Source: CAYVBW01 sp964449995 (GTDB lineage: Bacteria; Patescibacteriota; Microgenomatia; UBA1400; PJMF01). Taken from it: DNA of 43,494 nucleotides. Of the stretch, positions 31,498 to 38,962 are shown in pieces (the first letter of the stretch is position 1; each line of letters starts with the position of its first letter). Location: contig CAYVBW010000005.1 of the NCBI GenBank assembly GCA_964449995.1, positions 1 through 43,494 of the forward strand. The letters are read 5' to 3'. A program made the translations under genes and the position numbers. The notes under the pieces are model-generated. The model made no database searches, had not been told where the DNA came from, and saw only the letters and a list, made by a program, of their open reading frames with translations.

Positions 31498-31523
31498 AAA
31501 AAACCCGCCGGTTGTGGCGGGTT
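31498..31523 (-). terminator. Rho-independent terminator on the minus strand
   Basis: AACCCGCC and GGCGGGTT form an 8-bp GC-rich stem around a 6-base loop. On the minus strand it is followed by TTTTTT. The plus strand has only a broken T-run (TTGTTTGT), so the orientation is minus. Confidence 0.88.
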
Positions 31524-31634
31524 GTTTGTATACTTTTTGAATCTTAATCCTTACAACACCGCCATTAATCCACCTTGTTTGATAAGGTTAAATTGTGGAT
31601 AGCTAGTGTGTCTAGAAAAAGACTTGATCATCTT
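31498..31634 (-). ncRNA. Candidate small RNA or attenuator leader with a 4-codon ORF
   Basis: On the minus strand a strong promoter (31641-31669) should start a transcript near 31634 that ends at an intrinsic terminator (31523-31498), about 135 bases. It contains AAGGTGG (31576-31570), then a 4-base gap, then ATG-GCG-GTG-TTG-TAA (31565-31551, Met-Ala-Val-Leu). CCTTA upstream can pair either with the AAGG of that ribosome site or with TAAGG just after the tiny ORF, which gives competing folds ahead of the terminator. This resembles a peptide-leader attenuator or a stand-alone small RNA. Which it is cannot be decided from sequence. Confidence 0.5.
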
Positions 31635-31640
31635 AAATAC

Positions 31641-31669
31641 ATTAAATAAAATTTTTTTGTTTCTGTCAA
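31641..31669 (-). promoter_or_regulatory. Strong sigma-70-like promoter on the minus strand
   Basis: Read on the minus strand: perfect TTGACA (31669-31664), exactly 17 bases, then TTTAAT (31646-31641), 11 of 12 consensus positions. It is the best-matching promoter in the window and points away from aspS. Confidence 0.72.
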
Positions 31670-31733
31670 GTATTGTGAAAGCTGCTTCAAGAAATTTAAT
31701 TGATAGCAACTTACATTAGAGTCTATTTATGAA

Positions 31734-31739
31734 TATAAT
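31734..31739 (+). promoter_or_regulatory. -10 box of aspS, leaderless type
   Basis: TATAAT ends 7 bases before the ATG at 31747. It overlaps codons of an upstream in-frame ATG (31729), which therefore would not be in the mRNA. Confidence 0.62.
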
Positions 31740-31746
31740 ATGGCAT

Positions 31747-33609
31747 ATGATTAGAACTCTTTCATTGGAAACCAAAGATCTAGTTGGAGAAAAAGTCAAA
31801 CTACAAGGTTGGGTAGATAGTAAACGAGACCACGGGAAAGTGACTTTTATTGATTTGAGAGATTACAAAGGCAAGATTCAGGTTGTGGGTTATAAAAAAT
31901 TGTCAGACTTGAGAATAGAATCTGTGATTGAAGTTGTGGGCACAGTAAAACAGCGGTCAAAACAGTATACAAATCCAAGTTTACCCACAGGCGAGGTTGA
32001 GGTGGAGGTTGATTCCTATAAACTACTAAATGATTGCCAAGAACTACCCATTACCCTAGATGGAGATGGCTTGGATATTAACGAAGTTCCCAGACTACAA
32101 TATCGCTATCTTGATTTAAGGCGTTCTAGACTGCAAAAAAATTTGAGAATGCGTTCTGTGGTGATTCAGGCTTTTAGAGAAAATTTATTTGAGAAAGATT
32201 TTTGTGAGATTGAAACTCCGCTGTTAACTAAGTCGACTAAAGAAGGAGCTAGGGATTTTTTGGTTCCTTCTAGATTTCAACCTGGGAAATTTTATGCATT
32301 GCCCCAAAGCCCGCAGCAATACAAGCAACTGTTAATGACTGCTGGCTTTGAAAAATATTTTCAGGTAGCTAAGTGTGTCAGAGACGAAGACTTAAGGGCT
32401 GACCGAGGATTTGAGTTTACACAGTTAGACTTGGAAATGAGCTTTGTGACACAGACTGAAGTCATGAAAATAGTTGAGGAAATAGTGGTAAGGGCAGTAA
32501 AAACCGCTGGAGGCAGTTTAGTTGAGGGCAAATTTCCTGTTTTTTCTTATCAAGATGCAATTAAAAAATATGGTCAGGATAAGTTTGATTTGCGCACCAA
32601 AGAACAAAAACAAAAGGGTTTACTAGCTTTTGCTTGGGTGGTTGATTTTCCATTTTTTAAGCAAGTAGATAGAAAAGATGCAGCAGAAACGCGTGATAGT
32701 AAAAGTAATTGGACTTTTACCCACAATCCATTTAGTACTCCTCAGCCAAAATTTATTAAAGACCACTTAGCTGGCCGCAATATTGCTAAAATCAAAACTG
32801 CTCAATACGACTTAGTTTGCAATGGTTATGAAATAGGTGGAGGTAGTATCAGAGCTCATGAGCCAGATTTATTAAAAGCTACTTTTAAGATTATGGGCTA
32901 CTCTGATGAGGAAATTCAAGACAACATTGGCCACATGCTTCAGGCTTTTGAACTGGGAACACCCCCACATGGAGGAATTGCTCTTGGCCTTGATAGGCTT
33001 GTGATGTTGTTAGCCGGTGAAAACTCCCTAAAGGAAACAATCGCTTTTCCTATGAGTTCAACTGGCCGAACAGCTGTGATGAATGCCCCTAATAAAGTAG
33101 ATATTAAGCAGTTAGCTGAGTTGGGTTTGAAAACAATTGATCAGTCAGAGAATTCAGTTCATGATCAAATTTTAAACAAACTACACCAAAATGAAATCTC
33201 TTTTCAATATTTAGTCCATGAGCCGGTAATTTCTAGTGAACAGGCAGCAAAAGTACGAGGTACAAAGCTATCATCGTCGGCCAAAGCTTTAGTTTTACAG
33301 GCAGATGATGAATTTATTTTATTGGTAGTTGCTGGCGACAGAACATTAAATTTAGATAAAATTCAAATTGAAACAAAAGCTGCTCGGGTTGCTATGGCTT
33401 CTAAAAAAAGCGTATTGAATAAGATCAATTTAGAGGTAGGTGCAATTCCTCCGCTTGGGTCAGTAATAGGGCTTAAAACTTATTTAGATAAATCTTTGGA
33501 AGCTGAAGAAAAGATAGTATTTAGTGCAGCTAGAAAAGATCGATCAATAATAATGGATACGGTGGATTTCATTAGATTAGAAAATCCTGTTATCAAAGAT
33601 TTTAGCTAA
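31747..33609 (+). CDS. aspS: Aspartyl-tRNA synthetase lacking the GAD insert and fused to a YbaK-type editing domain
   Basis: 620 residues from the ATG at 31747 (MIRTLSLETKDLVG); the upstream ATG at 31729 overlaps the promoter. The N-terminal OB fold (KVKLQGWVDSKRDHGK) binds the anticodon. Class II motifs follow: PRLQYRYLDLRR, FQVAKCVRDEDLRADRGFEF (motif 2) and PPHGGIALGLDRLVMLL (motif 3). The roughly 120-residue bacterial GAD insertion is missing: the chain passes from DKFDLRTKEQKQKGL to FAWVVDFPFF. After about residue 465 a YbaK/ProX domain is appended (YLVHEPVISSEQAAKVRG, SSSAKALVLQAD, LLVVAGDRTLNLDKI, IPPLGSVIGLKTYLD), a fold that deacylates mischarged tRNAs. Domains are clear; the editing activity is inferred. 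Confidence 0.94.
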   Translation: MIRTLSLETKDLVGEKVKLQGWVDSKRDHGKVTFIDLRDYKGKIQVVGYKKLSDLRIESVIEVVGTVKQRSKQYTNPSLPTGEVEVEVDSYKLLNDCQELPITLDGDGLDINEVPRLQYRYLDLRRSRLQKNLRMRSVVIQAFRENLFEKDFCEIETPLLTKSTKEGARDFLVPSRFQPGKFYALPQSPQQYKQLLMTAGFEKYFQVAKCVRDEDLRADRGFEFTQLDLEMSFVTQTEVMKIVEEIVVRAVKTAGGSLVEGKFPVFSYQDAIKKYGQDKFDLRTKEQKQKGLLAFAWVVDFPFFKQVDRKDAAETRDSKSNWTFTHNPFSTPQPKFIKDHLAGRNIAKIKTAQYDLVCNGYEIGGGSIRAHEPDLLKATFKIMGYSDEEIQDNIGHMLQAFELGTPPHGGIALGLDRLVMLLAGENSLKETIAFPMSSTGRTAVMNAPNKVDIKQLAELGLKTIDQSENSVHDQILNKLHQNEISFQYLVHEPVISSEQAAKVRGTKLSSSAKALVLQADDEFILLVVAGDRTLNLDKIQIETKAARVAMASKKSVLNKINLEVGAIPPLGSVIGLKTYLDKSLEAEEKIVFSAARKDRSIIMDTVDFIRLENPVIKDFS

Positions 33610-33637
33610 AGTTAACTATTTTTTAAATTTTTTTATA

Positions 33638-34594
33638 GTGCAGATATCCAGGCTTAGAAGTGACCAATTTTTTTCTTTTGTTTTTTGTCTTGTTTTTTTA
33701 TTAATACAAGGGAGCTTACTGCCTTTAGAACCAGTTCAGTCTTTGTCACAGGTTTCTAGTTTAGAGCTAATTCAACTTGACCCCATTCCTGTAGTAAAAG
33801 ATTATCAGTCATTAGTCAACCTAAATTACGGGCAATCGCCTCAGTTATCTCAAGTTACAGCTCAGTCTTATCTCGTTGTTGATCTAAAATCAGCTTCTAT
33901 TTTGATAGAAAAAAATAAAGATTTACCTTTATTTCCAGCCTCAACCGTAAAACTTATGACTGCTTTACTTGCTAGAGATATTTATGATTTGAATAACGTA
34001 ATTAGAGTTGGCCAAGAAGTTGAAGTTGTGGGGCATCAAATCGGCTTAAGACCTGGTCAAGAAATGAAAGTATTTGATTTACTTAAAGCAATTTTGGTAA
34101 ATTCTGGCAATGATGCAGCACAAACTTTAGCTTTTAATCACCCCTTTGGCTATGAGGGTTTTATTCAAGGCATGAACCTTAAGGCACAGGCGCTATCATT
34201 AACTAATACTTATTTTACTAATCCCACAGGCCTGGACGATTATCATCAAGTGAGTACGAGTTGGGATTTGGCTCTGCTTGCAAAAGAGATTAATAAAGAT
34301 CCTGTGTTAAAAAAGTTAGTTAATTTGCAGCAGGCAAGCATTTCTGATGTTGCAGGGTTTAGTAATTATCAGTTGTATAACACTAATCAATTATTGACTA
34401 AATATGATCAAGCTATAGGAATAAAAACAGGTACTACGCAGATGGCTGGACAGGTTTTGGTTACCCTCTGGAAAGAAGCTAGTCATGAATTATTGATTGT
34501 AGTAATGGGATCCCAGGATCGCTATCAGGATACCTTATATTTAGTTGATTGGGTGAGTGATAATATTGAATGGATAGATTATGATAGCCCTTAG
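33638..34594 (+). CDS. dacA: D-alanyl-D-alanine carboxypeptidase (penicillin-binding protein, DacA-like)
   Basis: 318 residues from a GTG at 33638. An N-terminal signal or anchor segment (FFSFVFCLVFLLIQGSLL) exports it. The serine beta-lactamase-fold motifs are all present: SxxK at Ser102-Lys105 (ASTVKLMTALL), SGN at 156-158 (VNSGNDAAQ) and KTG at 263-265 (IKTGTTQMAGQ). These enzymes trim the terminal D-Ala of peptidoglycan stem peptides. The C-terminal beta domain of E. coli PBP5 is absent, giving a short form. Its presence implies that this cell makes cross-linked peptidoglycan. It follows aspS by 28 bases. Confidence 0.92.
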   Translation: MQISRLRSDQFFSFVFCLVFLLIQGSLLPLEPVQSLSQVSSLELIQLDPIPVVKDYQSLVNLNYGQSPQLSQVTAQSYLVVDLKSASILIEKNKDLPLFPASTVKLMTALLARDIYDLNNVIRVGQEVEVVGHQIGLRPGQEMKVFDLLKAILVNSGNDAAQTLAFNHPFGYEGFIQGMNLKAQALSLTNTYFTNPTGLDDYHQVSTSWDLALLAKEINKDPVLKKLVNLQQASISDVAGFSNYQLYNTNQLLTKYDQAIGIKTGTTQMAGQVLVTLWKEASHELLIVVMGSQDRYQDTLYLVDWVSDNIEWIDYDSP

Positions 34595-34611
34595 AGCAAT
34601 AAATTATTTGG

Positions 34612-34617
34612 TAAAAT
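34612..34617 (+). promoter_or_regulatory. -10 box of the polyproline membrane protein gene, leaderless type
   Basis: TAAAAT ends 8 bases before the ATG at 34626, between dacA and the next gene. Confidence 0.45.
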
Positions 34618-34625
34618 AACCCTAA

Positions 34626-35720
34626 ATGTTAACAAACAACACTTCATCGCAAGAAGACATTGGACCAAACCTCACTCAAGTTACAGAAACTGGCAGAAAA
34701 GTTTTAAAGTATGCAGTCATCGGAATTGTGAGCTACATGGTTTTGAGTGTAGTCACAAGAGCCTTTGTTAGTTATTGGAAAGCAGTTAATCCTCCCCCTC
34801 CCCCTCCGCCAACAGTGGGTTTTGGTTTGTTACCTACTATTGAATTTCCTTATGAAGAAGCTTTTGACTTTCCACAAGAATTTGAAGTTAGTATCCCTCG
34901 TGAAAAACTTAATCAATTTCCTGACAGAGCAAAGATTTTTGAAATGCCTCAAGCTAGCTTAAGCCTACTGGCCGATGAAAGGGCGAGAAAAATTGCAAGA
35001 GGTTATGGATTTGATGCTCAGCCAGAAATGTTGGGCCCTAAACACTATCGGTGGTACAAGTATCAGCCCCTAGAGTTTAGCTTTGAAATTTATTTAGATA
35101 ATTATAACTTTAGCTTGTTAAGTGACTATCAGACAAGACAGGAATTAGTTTCTGGAGTGCTTCCTCCAGAAAAACATTTAGCTATTACTACTGTAAAAAA
35201 CTATCTTTCTCGGGCAGAATTACTACCGGCTGATGTTGCCACAAGCCCAGGAGAAGTTAGGTATTTAAAATCATTAGCAGGACAATTAGTTGAGGCTGTT
35301 TCTCTTTCAGATGCATCTTTAATTCAAGTTAACATCAATAGAGTACCTGTTGATGAAATTTATCCTATGTTTACTCCTAGACAAAATCGAGCCATTGTGA
35401 GTTCAATCTTAACCAATGCTGTTGGAGGTAGAAACACGATTGTTCAACTAACCTATGATTATCACGTGGTTAACTATGATCGTTTTGAAACATACCCTCT
35501 TAAAAAAGTTACTGAAGCTATCAAAGAACTAGAAGATGGTCAAGCTTATGTAGCCTCAGATGAAAAAATTGAATCAACTGTAGTCAGAGATGTGCTGCTT
35601 GGTTATTTTGATAATTTTGACTATCAACCATTTTTGCAGCCCATTTATGTTTTTAGTGGCGATAATGGTTTTGTAGCATATGTTTCTGCAATACAAAAAG
35701 ACTTTTATTTTAGAGAATAG
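34626..35720 (+). CDS. Membrane-anchored protein with a seven-proline tract, unknown function
   Basis: 364 residues, function unknown. One membrane helix (about 28-47, YAVIGIVSYMVLSVVTRAFV) is followed directly by seven consecutive prolines (56-62) and VGFGLLPTIEFP, then a large beta-rich extracytoplasmic domain with no motif I recognise. I recall the NPPPPPPPTVGFG junction from Microgenomates hypothetical proteins, but this rests on memory. A tract of seven prolines normally needs elongation factor P for translation, which links it to the EpmA-like gene at 1000. It lies between dacA and gltX; a cell-envelope role is possible. Confidence 0.8.
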   Translation: MLTNNTSSQEDIGPNLTQVTETGRKVLKYAVIGIVSYMVLSVVTRAFVSYWKAVNPPPPPPPTVGFGLLPTIEFPYEEAFDFPQEFEVSIPREKLNQFPDRAKIFEMPQASLSLLADERARKIARGYGFDAQPEMLGPKHYRWYKYQPLEFSFEIYLDNYNFSLLSDYQTRQELVSGVLPPEKHLAITTVKNYLSRAELLPADVATSPGEVRYLKSLAGQLVEAVSLSDASLIQVNINRVPVDEIYPMFTPRQNRAIVSSILTNAVGGRNTIVQLTYDYHVVNYDRFETYPLKKVTEAIKELEDGQAYVASDEKIESTVVRDVLLGYFDNFDYQPFLQPIYVFSGDNGFVAYVSAIQKDFYFRE

Positions 35721-35755
35721 TTAGTAACTTCTATTACGTATAAATGGTCGTTTAA

Positions 35756-37291
35756 ATGGCAAAAGAAAAAAAGCAATCATTAGTTGGTAAAGTTCGAACA
35801 CGCGTTGCCCCTTCTCCAACAGGAGATCCTCACGTAGGAACAGCTTTTCAGGCTTTGTTAGATTGGGTATATGCTAGAAGATATCAAGGTCAGTTTATTT
35901 TAAGAATTGAAGATACAGATCAAAAGCGACAAGTTGAAGGGGTTGAGCAAAATTTATATGAAGCCTTTTCTTGGTTGGGGATAGAGCCTGATGAGGGACC
36001 ACAAAAAGGAGGGAGGGTTGGTCCTTATCGTCAATCTCAAAGATTAGAAATTTACCAAAAATACGCAAAACAACTTCTTGATCAAAAAGATGCTTATTAT
36101 TGTTTTTGTTCAAAAGAAAGATTGACTCAGCTTCGTGATGATCAAAGAGAAAAAGGCTTACCCCCAAAATATGATAGGCAATGTTTAAAGCTATCTGACA
36201 AAGAAGTAAAAGAGAAATTAGAATCAGGTCAGGAGGCAGTCATTAGAATGAGGGTTCCCGATGATCAAAGAATCAAGGTGAAAGATGAACTAAGAGGAGA
36301 AATCAAGTTTGAGCCTCACACTGTTGATGATCAGGTTTTAATTAAATCAGATGGCTTTCCCACCTATCATCTTGCTGTAGTAGTTGACGATCATCTTATG
36401 GAAATTACCCACGTGGTTAGGGGAGAAGAATGGTTGCCTAGTTCGCCAAAACATATTTTGTTGTATAAATTTTTTAATTGGCCTGTTCCTGTATTAATTC
36501 ACACCCCTACTTTGCGCAACACAGATCGCTCCAAGCTTTCCAAAAGGAAAGGCAATACATCACTATGGTGGTATCGTGAACACGGGTTTTTGCCACAAGC
36601 ATTATTAAATTTTTTAGGCCTAATGGTGTGGAAACCAACAGAAACTCAAGAAATCTATTCTTTAGAAGAGATGATTGAAAAATTTGAATGGCGCGAAATG
36701 ACGATTACTGGCCCAATTTTTGATTTGAAAAAATTGGAGTGGTTGAACGGGAAGTATTTGCGGGATCTTTCTTTTGAGGAATTAAAGAATAAATTTGATT
36801 CTTGGTTAGAATGGGTAACCACAAGAGAACTTTCACAGGATATGCTAACTAAACTCAAACTATTAGAGCAATACCAACAACAAAATAAAACTAAGTTTAA
36901 TCAAGCTATGAAGCTAAGTACTGATCGGGCCAAGACATTTCTAGACTTGCCAGATCTAATGAATTTTTATTTTGCAGAGTCACTAAACTATGATACACAG
37001 GATCTTTTGCAAGACAGAAATCCACAAGAAATTATTAAAGCCTTAAAATTAATTAATAAACGCCTATTAGATTTAGGTGATTGTAGTCAGGAGGATTGGG
37101 AGAAGACTATTAGAAAGATAGCAGATGAGCTACATTTAGAACACAGAGATGTTTTTATGTCATTGCGTTCAGCCCTAACAGCGCAAAAAAACACTCCTCC
37201 ACTATATGATGTGATGAGGATTTTGGGTGAGCATGACTCAACAGCAAGAATTGATAATGCTATTAATTATTTACTTAACCAAGAAGCTTAA
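35756..37291 (+). CDS. gltX: Glutamyl-tRNA synthetase
   Basis: 511 residues. The class I HIGH motif is APSPTGDPHVGTAFQAL and the KMSKS-like motif is DRSKLSKRKGNTSL. IEDTDQKRQVEG, MRVPDD, IKSDGFPTYHLAVVVDDH and VVRGEEWLPSSPKH are standard GluRS landmarks, and the C-terminal helical anticodon-binding domain is present. It charges tRNA-Glu and, in organisms using GatCAB, often tRNA-Gln too; no gatCAB gene is in the window. A TATAAA at 35739-35744 ends 11 bases before the ATG. It ends 3 bases before the next gene, so the two are co-transcribed. Confidence 0.95.
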   Translation: MAKEKKQSLVGKVRTRVAPSPTGDPHVGTAFQALLDWVYARRYQGQFILRIEDTDQKRQVEGVEQNLYEAFSWLGIEPDEGPQKGGRVGPYRQSQRLEIYQKYAKQLLDQKDAYYCFCSKERLTQLRDDQREKGLPPKYDRQCLKLSDKEVKEKLESGQEAVIRMRVPDDQRIKVKDELRGEIKFEPHTVDDQVLIKSDGFPTYHLAVVVDDHLMEITHVVRGEEWLPSSPKHILLYKFFNWPVPVLIHTPTLRNTDRSKLSKRKGNTSLWWYREHGFLPQALLNFLGLMVWKPTETQEIYSLEEMIEKFEWREMTITGPIFDLKKLEWLNGKYLRDLSFEELKNKFDSWLEWVTTRELSQDMLTKLKLLEQYQQQNKTKFNQAMKLSTDRAKTFLDLPDLMNFYFAESLNYDTQDLLQDRNPQEIIKALKLINKRLLDLGDCSQEDWEKTIRKIADELHLEHRDVFMSLRSALTAQKNTPPLYDVMRILGEHDSTARIDNAINYLLNQEA

Positions 37292-37294
37292 CTT

Positions 37295-38251
37295 ATGGCC
37301 TCAGGTAATACTGCCCAAACTAGCCAATCGGTTCTTAATCAGGTTGATTTAAGCCAATATTCTCAGGAATTAACTGAGAATTATCAGAAGCTTAAGCAGC
37401 AGTTAAAGAAAAAACATAGCCAGTCTCATCAGTGGCTGGAAGAAAATTTTCAAAGCCCAAAAGAACTTAGTGAGTTTGTTCAGCAGATGGTGGCAGCGGT
37501 TACTCTAGCTAGCCATTTAGTAATTAATCAGCCAGTAGAGGCACAAGTTTTAAGAAATTTCGAGGCTATAGAGCAAAAGCAAGACAAGGATTTACTTGAT
37601 CAAATTACCAGACAGGAATTTGAAGAAATAATTCAAAAAATGGTTGGGTATGTCAACATGGATGTAGGGCACTTACCCAAAGAAGATGAGTTATACCTGG
37701 AGCAGCAGTTATCAGATATGTTGGGTTTTGATGTTGTTGCAGAGCTTGAAGGTAATAGGCTTAATCACAGCATTGGCATTATGGGGGGAGAGCAGCACTT
37801 AAAGCGTTATCCTGGTGATACTCTCCAAGATCACGATGCCTATCAAGAGGCAGGGATAGCCCCCAATAGGGGTGCTTATGGTTGGTTTACTGAAGATGGA
37901 GAGTTAACCGAGAAAGCTATCATGATGGAGAAATATTATTTTGCAGTTCAAACTTTATATTTGCCAGATTGGAACGAGCGTCACAGTGAACTTAAGCCCT
38001 GGTATAAATTTCGTAAAATGATTGTCATTAATCCTGCTGAAAGGTTGGCTGCAGTGGGTGTTGTTGGAGATGCTGGACCAGCCATGTGGGTTAAAAAACA
38101 ATTTGGAGGCTCTCCTGAGATTATTAGAGAGGCTAAAATTTGGAGTCCTGCTGCCAAAGGCAGGGTAATACTGTTTTTTATTGATGATCCAGATGATCAG
38201 GTCCCTTTGGGAATAATTGATTTAGATAACCTCAATACCTTAATAGAATAA
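37295..38251 (+). CDS. Conserved-looking hypothetical protein
   Basis: 318 residues, no known function. The N-terminal 60 residues are Gln/Lys-rich and probably coiled coil (LTENYQKLKQQLKKKHSQSH). There is a short hydrophobic stretch near 72-84 but no clear signal peptide. The C-terminal half has a compact, Gly/Asp-rich domain with NHSIGIMGGEQHLKRYPGD, GIAPNRGAYGW, KMIVINPAERLAAVGVVGDA and GPAMWVKKQFGGSPEII. I have a memory of similar proteins in Microgenomates but cannot confirm this. It starts 3 bases after gltX and is followed after 14 bases by another small gene. Confidence 0.78.
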   Translation: MASGNTAQTSQSVLNQVDLSQYSQELTENYQKLKQQLKKKHSQSHQWLEENFQSPKELSEFVQQMVAAVTLASHLVINQPVEAQVLRNFEAIEQKQDKDLLDQITRQEFEEIIQKMVGYVNMDVGHLPKEDELYLEQQLSDMLGFDVVAELEGNRLNHSIGIMGGEQHLKRYPGDTLQDHDAYQEAGIAPNRGAYGWFTEDGELTEKAIMMEKYYFAVQTLYLPDWNERHSELKPWYKFRKMIVINPAERLAAVGVVGDAGPAMWVKKQFGGSPEIIREAKIWSPAAKGRVILFFIDDPDDQVPLGIIDLDNLNTLIE

Positions 38252-38265
38252 TTATTTATTTACTT

Positions 38266-38541
38266 ATGAGAGAACAAAGACAGCAGACAGAGATAGTTGA
38301 AGACCAACAAGAGGTCCAGCAAAAGGAGTCCTCTCCAGAGATATCTGTTATTGACTATAAATCATTAGAGCAGCTGTTAGCAATTTTACAAACAATTGGA
38401 GATGAAGAAATGGCCCAAGCGATAATGGAGATTTGTAACAATGAACATAAAACTAAAGCTGCGCATAAACTCTCAGAAGATTTGTCTCCAGAATTACTTC
38501 AAAAATTAAATTTATTGCTAAATTCAACAGAAAATGATTAA
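38266..38541 (+). CDS. Small acidic hypothetical protein
   Basis: 91 residues, not recognised. The first 30 residues are Gln/Glu-rich and look disordered. The rest forms likely amphipathic helices (LEQLLAILQTIGDEEMAQAIM, then LSPELLQKLNLLLNS). There is no signal peptide or membrane helix. It overlaps the start of ybeY by 8 bases (its stop lies inside the ATGATTAA junction), so translation of the two is coupled. Its position between gltX and ybeY suggests a cytosolic role, possibly in translation, but this is only contextual. Confidence 0.7.
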   Translation: MREQRQQTEIVEDQQEVQQKESSPEISVIDYKSLEQLLAILQTIGDEEMAQAIMEICNNEHKTKAAHKLSEDLSPELLQKLNLLLNSTEND

Positions 38542-38926
38542 GATTAATTTTTTTGTCAACGCTCGCTATGCTGTGGATCGTAAAAAATTACGTTCAAAAG
38601 CAGAAGAAATTTTTAAACAACATAATATTGATAATATTCAGTTGGATATATCAATTGTTGGCTCAAGGAAAATTAAAGAATTAAATGAAAAACATCTCAA
38701 GCATAAAGGAGAAACTGATGTTTTATCATTTCCTCAACAAAGAAGTGTCAGTAATAAAGAAGAGTTCCCGCTTCCAAAAGAAGAGCTGGCTCATCTAGGG
38801 GAAGTTGTGATGAGTTTTCCTCAGGCAGTAGCCACGGCAAAACGCTATGGAAAAATGGTTGATGATCAGTTATGTTTTTATTTAGAGCATGGATTAATGC
38901 ATTTAATGGGTTATCATCATCAATAG
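38534..38926 (+). CDS. ybeY: Endoribonuclease / rRNA maturation factor YbeY
   Basis: 130 residues, slightly short for the family (about 150). The zinc motif HX3HX5H is seen at the C-terminus as EHGLMHLMGYHHQ, with the catalytic Arg in the SRKIKELNEKH segment and ETDVLSFP as further signatures. The protein stops two residues after the last His, lacking the usual tail. YbeY is a single-strand endoribonuclease needed for 16S rRNA 3' maturation and ribosome quality control in many bacteria. It is translationally coupled to the preceding gene and precedes dnaX by 36 bases. Confidence 0.9.
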   Translation: MIKINFFVNARYAVDRKKLRSKAEEIFKQHNIDNIQLDISIVGSRKIKELNEKHLKHKGETDVLSFPQQRSVSNKEEFPLPKEELAHLGEVVMSFPQAVATAKRYGKMVDDQLCFYLEHGLMHLMGYHHQ

Positions 38927-38962
38927 CTTGTTTATTTTGATTAAATAAAAAAATTTTAAAAT

